Shown here piece by piece: positions 1 to 6,344 of a DNA stretch of 6,344 nt. The stretch is taken from the NCBI GenBank assembly GCA_938036585.1, contig CALHQN010000334.1, positions 1 through 6,344 of the forward strand, read 5' to 3'. The first letter of the stretch is position 1. Every line of letters begins with the position of its first letter. This stretch comes from an uncultured Campylobacter sp. Lineage in GTDB: Bacteria > Campylobacterota > Campylobacteria > Campylobacterales > Campylobacteraceae. The notes beneath the pieces are model-generated. The model had not been told where the DNA came from and searched no databases. It was given only the letters and a program-made list of their open reading frames with translations. The position numbers and the translations under genes are program-made.

Positions 1-185
1 TTTGAGCGCGCCCCTGCTTACGTAAATTTGATCGGTCGCGCTGATTTCGCCGCTCTGCTCGGGCGCGATCTGCGCGGAGGGTCTGTTTTGCACGGCGCCT
101 CGCAGCAAAATTTTATCCTGTTTTATCAGCGCGGCGGCCTGATTTCTGCTGATTTTAAGCGTATTTGCGACGAGCAGATCAAATC

Positions 186-189
<4 letters not shown>
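1..189 (-). CDS. tlyA: TlyA family S4-domain rRNA methyltransferase, N-terminal 63 codons (cut by left edge)
   Basis: The reading frame opens with ATG at 189-187 and stays open to base 1, giving 63 residues. They begin MRFDLLVANTLKISRNQAAA and run on through LIKQDKILLRG to end in YVSRGALK. This is the layout of TlyA: an N-terminal S4-like RNA-binding domain (about residues 1-60) followed by the conserved VSRG-x-K segment that leads into the Rossmann methyltransferase domain, which lies outside the window. Family members 2'-O-methylate 23S rRNA (C1920 in the Campylobacter type), which affects capreomycin susceptibility, and many are annotated as hemolysins. The ATG overlaps the TGA of the upstream 195-codon ORF in an ATGA, and a GGAG lies 10 bases upstream (200-203). 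ligA followed by tlyA is a familiar Campylobacter order. The identification is from recalled family features, and only a quarter of the protein is visible. Confidence 0.88.
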
Positions 190-2902
<2,713 letters not shown>

Positions 2903-2913
<11 letters not shown>

Positions 2914-3625
2914 TGCCGAACTCCTTTAGCGCGCGCTCGTAATCCTGTGGCGTGTCGATGCCGATGCTTGCAGTCTCGATACCTAGCATCGCGATCTTCT
3001 CGCCCGCGCTTATGGCGCGAAGCTGCTCGAGTTTTTCGGTATCTTCCAACACCGAGGCGGGCAGGGCGCAAAAGCGCTTTAAATTTCGCACGCTGTATGC
3101 GTAGATGCCGATGTGACCGAGGTAGCACTCGCATGCCGCGCGCGGGTAGGGGATGAGCGAGCGCGAAAAATAGATCGCAAAGCCCGCATTATCAAGCACG
3201 AGCTTGACTAAATTTGGATCCTCTGCCGCCTTCTGACTTATATATTTGTAGCAGCTCGCCATAAATGCGCCCTTTTGCGCGATCATGGCGTGGGCGAAAT
3301 CTTTAAATTTAATCAAATTTTCGCTCTCGAAAAAGGGCTCGTCGGCTTGGATATTGATGACGATCTCGTTCTCCGCAAGCGCTGCGTTTGCGACCGCTTC
3401 AGCGATGCGATCGGTACCGCTTTGATGCTCGCGCGCGGTGAGAACGGCGTCAAAGCCGTAATCTTGCGCGATCTTTAAAATTTGCGGCTCATCTACGGCG
3501 ATTAGCACGCGGTCTGCCTTGGCGGCATTTTGAGCCGTTTTGATAAACATCGGCACGCCGCCGAACTCACATAAAATTTTATTTTTAAAGCGCGTCGAAG
3601 CAAGGCGCGCTGGGATTACTATCAT
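2903..3625 (-). CDS. kdsB: 3-deoxy-manno-octulosonate cytidylyltransferase (CMP-Kdo synthetase)
   Basis: KdsB activates Kdo with CTP to give CMP-Kdo, the donor used by WaaA to build the lipid A-Kdo core of lipooligosaccharide, in the cytoplasm. With the start chosen here the protein is 240 aa, normal for the family. It shows the N-terminal nucleotide-binding motif IPARLASTRFKNK (4-16), HQSGTDRIAEA (67-77), NIQADEPF (91-98, with the metal-binding Asp), GHIGIYAY, LEQLRA and the C-terminal GIDTPQDYE segment. A longer frame starts at the GTG at 3637, but the ATG at 3625-3623 is preferred: it gives the usual MIVIPARL amino terminus, overlaps the thrC stop in an ATGA, and has a GGAG 11 bases upstream, whereas the GTG has no ribosome binding site of its own. 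thrC followed by kdsB is also seen in C. jejuni. The 3' end overlaps the small ORF that follows. Confidence 0.96.
2921..2927 (-). promoter_or_regulatory. Ribosome binding site AAAGGAG for the 45-aa small ORF
   Basis: On the minus strand AAAGGAG is followed by TTCGGCA and then the ATG at 2913. Both match to the 16S anti-Shine-Dalgarno and the 7-base spacing are near ideal. It lies within the final codons of kdsB, where nothing in kdsB itself requires it, so it is the main reason to take the small ORF seriously. Confidence 0.6.
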
Positions 3626-5175
3626 TTTTTTATCCACTCCATTATGGCGCTTTTGATCTCGCTTTGTTCCACGACGCTGGAGTGTACCTGCGGCGCGCTG
3701 AAAAGGCGCGAGATCTGCGGCGGGATGTCGCTGCGAAATTCCTTTGAAAGCGCGATCATATCGGCCCTTTCATCCTCGCAAGCCCTGCCTTTGATCGCGC
3801 CGATCATCGACGGCGTAAATTTAATCCACTTAGCGGTCGAGATGACGAGATTTAGGCGGCTTTCGTCAAGTAGCTTGAAGCAGGTCGCCGTGTGCGGGTC
3901 GATCAGCACGCCGCGGCTGCTTTCTTGCTTGATAAACTTAGCGCACTGCGTATCGTCGCAAAAATCCGCCTCGAAGACCTCACGCAGCTTCGCAAACTCG
4001 CTCGCGCTAAGCTTATAAAATTTATCTCGCGCCAGGCTCTGCATCAGCTCGCTCGTGCGCGCATCGCCGAACATATCGCTAAGCAGCCGCTCGACGTTGG
4101 AGCTAATCAAAATATCCATCGCAGGGCTGATTGTGCGGATGAGCTCGCGCCCGCGCAGATCGTAGATCCCGCTCGTAAAAAGCTCGGTTAGGATATTGTT
4201 CGCGTTTGAAGCGATCTTGATTTTACCGATCTTTGCGCCCATTTTTTTGGCGAAATACGCTCCCAGCGCGTTGCCGAAATTTCCGCTAGGCACTATGACG
4301 TCAAAGCTGCTAGGCTTGGCATTCGGTTTTACGCTCTCTGCGCCGCTTGCGCCTGCCGCGGCGCCAAAATTTTTGCCGCACGTCGCGCACTGATCGCTTT
4401 GCTTTAAATTTTGCTCATAGCCCAATACGCCGTGCTTTGAGAAATAGATGCTAGCGTAGAGGTAGTAGATGATCTGAAATAAAATCCTGCCGAAATTTAC
4501 GGAGTTTGCGGCGCTTAGATTTAAATTCGCCCGCGCGAGCTCATTTTTGAAATCATCGTCAGCCAGCAGCGATTTTAGCGCGCGTTGCGTATCGTCGAAG
4601 TTGCCGCGCACGCCTAAAATTTTAAGATTTGCCGCGCTTTGTTTGACCATCTGCTGGCGCTGTATCTCGCTCGTGCCGCCCTGCGGGTAGAGGCAGACTG
4701 CTTTGATATTCTCGTCGTCCGCAAATGCCTCCAGCGTCGCAGGCCCCGTGTCGCCGCTCGTGGCGCACATTATTAAAAATTTTTCATTCCTGGATTTTGC
4801 GATGCTTTTTAAAAGCGCGCCGAAGGGCTGTAGCGCCATATCCTTAAACGCGAGCGTCGGGCCGTGGTAAAGCTCCAAAATATAGGCGTTTTCGCTTAGC
4901 TTTTTGATCTGGACGGGGCAGGCGGGATTTTCAAATTTATCGTAGCGCTTTAGCGCACTCTCAAAGACCTCGCTGCTTACGTCAAAATCGAAACTCTCGA
5001 TGATTTTAAGCGCGATCTGTTTATAGCTCAGATCCTCGCACTGCTTAAAAAAATCCTCGCTCAAAAGCGGCAGCCGCTCGGGGCTGAAAAGACCGCCGCC
5101 GCTCGCGCTCGGATTTAGCAGCGCGTAGCTAAGATCCGCTTTTTGCGAAAAATCTCTCGTTGAAACCAGTTTCAT
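3622..5175 (-). CDS. thrC: Threonine synthase (517 aa, with a roughly 40-residue insert)
   Basis: ThrC converts O-phosphohomoserine to threonine with pyridoxal phosphate, the last step of threonine biosynthesis. The PLP Schiff-base lysine is K111 in GPTLAFKDMALQPFG. The phosphate/substrate loop CATSGDTGPATLEAF (137-151), SAANSVNFGR (221-230), PSGNFGN (296-302) and STAKWIKFTPS (446-456) are further family signatures. Between about 251 and 291, just before the PSGNFGN strand, there is a low-complexity Ala/Gly/Ser/Lys stretch carrying a CATCG pair of cysteines. This makes the protein longer than I recall for Campylobacter ThrC. The frame is unbroken across it, so it is an insert, not a frameshift. 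The ATG at 5175-5173 is preceded by AAAAAGGAAAAG, a typical Campylobacter ribosome binding site. It is the first gene of the gapless operon, directly behind a strong promoter, and its TGA overlaps the kdsB ATG. Confidence 0.97.
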   Translation of the reverse strand: MKLVSTRDFSQKADLSYALLNPSASGGGLFSPERLPLLSEDFFKQCEDLSYKQIALKIIESFDFDVSSEVFESALKRYDKFENPACPVQIKKLSENAYILELYHGPTLAFKDMALQPFGALLKSIAKSRNEKFLIMCATSGDTGPATLEAFADDENIKAVCLYPQGGTSEIQRQQMVKQSAANLKILGVRGNFDDTQRALKSLLADDDFKNELARANLNLSAANSVNFGRILFQIIYYLYASIYFSKHGVLGYEQNLKQSDQCATCGKNFGAAAGASGAESVKPNAKPSSFDVIVPSGNFGNALGAYFAKKMGAKIGKIKIASNANNILTELFTSGIYDLRGRELIRTISPAMDILISSNVERLLSDMFGDARTSELMQSLARDKFYKLSASEFAKLREVFEADFCDDTQCAKFIKQESSRGVLIDPHTATCFKLLDESRLNLVISTAKWIKFTPSMIGAIKGRACEDERADMIALSKEFRSDIPPQISRLFSAPQVHSSVVEQSEIKSAIMEWIKK

Positions 5176-5200
5176 CTTTTCCTTTTTAAAATTTTTTCCA

Positions 5201-5230
5201 AGTATAGCACAAATATAAATAATTTGTCAA
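5201..5230 (-). promoter_or_regulatory. Sigma-70 type promoter for the thrC operon
   Basis: Reading the minus strand, a perfect -35 box TTGACA (5230-5225) is followed by an 18-base spacer and a -10 box TATACT (5206-5201), about 25 bases ahead of the thrC start codon. It begins within 10 bases of the stop codon of the 148-aa AT-rich ORF. Campylobacter promoters usually lack a recognisable -35, so a perfect TTGACA is unusual. The -35 half lies at the edge of the AT-rich block and may have come with it. The -35 is centred in the 13-bp palindrome AATTTGACAAATT. Confidence 0.7.
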
Positions 5231-5238
5231 ATTTTTTA

Positions 5239-5685
5239 TTATTGATTTACTTCTGTAAAAGTATATTGTTCATTTTTCTTATCAAAAGAATAGATATATG
5301 TTTTTTCTGCTTCCACTTCAACTTCTTGAGTAGAAGGAGCATATTGTGTAGTAACTGTTTTAGAGAAAAAACCAGGTCTAGTTTTTTCAAAAGATGAAGT
5401 TATTCTATGTTTTCCAGGTGCAAGATAGAATCCTTGTTTAAAACCTTCTGCAAAAGAAGTCATTGGATGATTATCATCAATAGCAATAAGTCTTATGCTA
5501 CTTGGAGTAAATATAGAGCCAAGTAAACTTGAAGTTTTTGCAATATATACTTTGGCAGCCTTAGGATTTTTTTCTAACCATTCAAGTAATTCCTTTTTTC
5601 TTCTGTTTGCATACATATACATAAAAATTTGATATCCAACTCCAAAAATAATAAATACAGCAACATAAAGATATATATTTCTCAT
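5239..5685 (-). CDS. Membrane-anchored 148-aa protein of unknown function with a beta-rich domain
   Basis: I do not recognise a specific family. Residues 4-26 form one strongly hydrophobic, aromatic-rich helix followed at once by NRRKKE, so by the positive-inside rule it is probably a signal anchor with the C-terminal part in the cytoplasm. Residues 30-40 are a short charged helix. The remainder looks like alternating beta strands, with FYLAPGKHRI (86-95) and EVEVEAEKTYIYSF (121-134). The pattern of a 'PG-x-H' turn followed later by a 'V-x-AEKTY' strand is reminiscent of PEGA-like or carbohydrate-binding-like beta sandwiches that follow lipid or membrane anchors; this is only a resemblance. 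The ATG at 5685 has AAGGAG 9 bases upstream (5695-5700). It is the second gene of a pair, 24 bases after the 149-aa gene, and no terminator hairpin follows it before the thrC promoter. Confidence 0.85.
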   Translation of the reverse strand: MRNIYLYVAVFIIFGVGYQIFMYMYANRRKKELLEWLEKNPKAAKVYIAKTSSLLGSIFTPSSIRLIAIDDNHPMTSFAEGFKQGFYLAPGKHRITSSFEKTRPGFFSKTVTTQYAPSTQEVEVEAEKTYIYSFDKKNEQYTFTEVNQ

Positions 5686-5709
5686 AATTTTTCTCTCCTT
5701 TAATTTTTA

Positions 5710-6159
5710 TTACTTATCTTTTTTAATTGTGTTTATTTTATTTACTTTTTCACTACCATCTAATTTTAAATCATTTATTAGTTCCATAAATTGTCCAATT
5801 CCAATTAATTCACAATCAATAATAGTTTCATTTCCATTCTCATCAATAGCATACAAAGTACACTCTGTATCACCTCTTGACGAAACAGTTTTGGCACGAA
5901 AATGATATTTACTAAATTCATATCTATCTTCTTTTTTTCCATTTTTAACAATAAGTTCTTTATCAGTTACAATTATAGTAATAAAATTTCCCCAGATTAC
6001 TAACCATATATAAGATAAGAAAATTAAAGCTGTTATGATAATTGAAGTTAATTGTGTTAACCAGATTTGTGCTATGTAAAAGACAAAAAATGAAAGTGCA
6101 GCACCACATAAAAGATTAAAAAGAATTCTGTATATTCTACTTTTATAGACTTTTTCCAA
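5710..6159 (-). CDS. Two-helix membrane protein with a possible PH-like domain (149 aa), unknown function
   Basis: The start is TTG at 6159-6157. A TAA stands directly upstream in frame and there is no in-frame ATG until late in the protein, so the TTG is essentially forced; a strong GGGGGAGGTG lies 9 bases before it. Residues 10-32 and 36-56 form two membrane helices with a very short turn, giving a hairpin with both ends probably cytoplasmic. Residues 57-133 begin ITIIVTDKELIVKNGKKEDRYEF, the strand-turn-strand opening often seen in bacterial PH-like domains that follow two membrane helices. They end in a helix (IGQFMELINDLKL). A Lys-rich tail follows. Function is unknown; PH-like is a pattern judgement only. 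It is the first gene of the AT-rich pair and follows its own promoter. Confidence 0.85.
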   Translation of the reverse strand: MEKVYKSRIYRILFNLLCGAALSFFVFYIAQIWLTQLTSIIITALIFLSYIWLVIWGNFITIIVTDKELIVKNGKKEDRYEFSKYHFRAKTVSSRGDTECTLYAIDENGNETIIDCELIGIGQFMELINDLKLDGSEKVNKINTIKKDK

Positions 6160-6166
6160 TTATTTT

Positions 6167-6176
6167 CACCTCCCCC
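6167..6176 (-). promoter_or_regulatory. Ribosome binding site GGGGGAGGTG that fixes the TTG start
   Basis: On the minus strand GGGGGAGGTG precedes the TTG at 6159, with 9 bases between GGAGG and the start. It nearly matches the full anti-Shine-Dalgarno sequence. Together with the in-frame TAA right before the TTG it decides the start of the 149-aa gene. Such a long GGAGGTG site is more typical of Firmicutes or Fusobacteria than of Campylobacter. Confidence 0.8.
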
Positions 6177-6200
6177 TTATTTAGTAAAAATACACAATAA

Positions 6201-6228
6201 AGTATAACATAGTTTTAGAAAATGTCAA
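6201..6228 (-). promoter_or_regulatory. Sigma-70 type promoter for the 149-aa/148-aa gene pair
   Basis: Reading the minus strand, TTGACA (6228-6223) is followed by a 16-base spacer ending in TATGT and a -10 box TATACT (6206-6201). The -10 lies about 40 bases before the TTG start, leaving room for a short leader and the strong ribosome binding site. Both boxes are identical to those of the thrC promoter, with a shorter spacer. Confidence 0.7.
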
Positions 6229-6253
6229 TAATTTCAATATATTTCTAATCTTC

Positions 6254-6317
6254 TTATTTTATATTTGCATCCTTAGTATCAATAATAATTGTTACTAAGG
6301 ATGCAAATATAAAATAA
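6254..6317. repeat. Perfect 25-bp inverted repeat with a 14-base loop
   Basis: The arm at 6254-6278 is exactly the reverse complement of 6293-6317; the core reads GCATCCTTAGTA on the left and TACTAAGGATGC on the right. The loop is TCAATAATAATTGT (6279-6292). After one mismatch two more base pairs form (6251-6252 with 6319-6320). It lies upstream of the promoter at 6201-6228, so it is not in the mRNA of the gene pair. Neither strand shows a T tract after the stem: the 3' arm is A-rich, so it does not look like a normal intrinsic terminator. The last 12 bases of the window (6333-6344, ATTTTATATTTG) match 6256-6267 within the left arm, possibly the start of another copy. It may be a mobile-element end, a recombination site or a protein-binding site. 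Confidence 0.85.
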
Positions 6318-6344
6318 AAATTTTAAATTATAATTTTATATTTG

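Larger units (their letters stand above)
5207..6344. other. AT-rich segment of foreign composition
   Basis: Base composition drops sharply upstream of thrC, from GC-rich coding DNA to about one quarter to one third G+C in hand-counted lines. AAATTT-rich Campylobacter style gives way to AGA, TTA and ATA codons. The boundary cannot be fixed exactly, but the thrC leader with its AAAATTTTAAAAAGGAAAAG still looks like Campylobacter, so it falls between about 5200 and 5240. No integrase, transposase, tRNA or direct-repeat target duplication is visible at the boundary. The segment may be horizontally acquired or may mark an assembly chimera; the sequence alone cannot decide. Confidence 0.7.

Noticed and set aside
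5176..5238. A possible terminator between the 148-aa gene and thrC.
   Set aside because: The only palindrome is the 6-bp-arm AATTTG/CAAATT over the -35 box, too weak and A/T-rich to terminate.
6254..6317. Interpretation of the inverted repeat as a rho-independent terminator.
   Set aside because: No T run follows the stem on either strand and the 3' arm is A-rich. It also lies upstream of the only visible promoter nearby.

Overview
The window falls into two compositional halves. Positions 1 to about 5200 are GC-rich (42 of 60 bases in 1201-1260, counted by hand) and full of AAATTT/AAAATTTT words placed among GCG/CGC-rich codons. That signature, together with the recognisable proteins, suggests a high-GC Campylobacter (C. 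gracilis / C. rectus / C. showae type); this is inferred, not searched. Positions from about 5200 to 6344 are AT-rich (20/60 in 5281-5340, 10/60 in 5701-5760), with AGA/TTA/ATA codons and strong AGGAG-type ribosome binding sites, more like Fusobacteria or low-GC Firmicutes. This is either horizontally acquired DNA or a chimeric assembly join.

GC-rich half, all on the minus strand, read right to left: thrC (threonine synthase), kdsB (CMP-Kdo synthetase), a 45-codon small ORF, ligA (NAD+-dependent DNA ligase), a 195-codon orphan ORF, and the first 63 codons of tlyA (S4-domain rRNA methyltransferase/hemolysin family), cut by the left edge. The chain has no gaps. thrC/kdsB, small ORF/ligA, ligA/orphan and orphan/tlyA all join by 4-base ATGA or GTGA overlaps, and kdsB/small ORF overlap by 11 bases. 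The kdsB start is corrected here to the ATG at 3625. A TTGACA-N18-TATACT promoter just upstream of thrC could drive the whole series. The products serve unrelated jobs (amino-acid synthesis, lipooligosaccharide sugar activation, DNA replication/repair, ribosome modification), so the linkage looks like Campylobacter gene packing, not one pathway.

AT-rich half, also minus strand: two small membrane-anchored proteins of unknown function (149 aa, with two membrane helices and a possible PH-like domain; then 148 aa, with one N-terminal helix and a beta-rich domain) form a two-gene unit behind their own TTGACA-N16-TATACT promoter. Upstream lies a perfect 25-bp inverted repeat with a 14-base loop. 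The last 12 bases of the window match part of its arm again. No terminator is visible between this pair and thrC, so read-through into the thrC operon is possible.

The most noteworthy items are the two unrecognised, translationally coupled ORFs on either side of ligA, the abrupt composition boundary exactly at the thrC promoter, and the palindrome at the right end. I see no convincing new multi-gene system, and the evidence is given so that each point can be tested.
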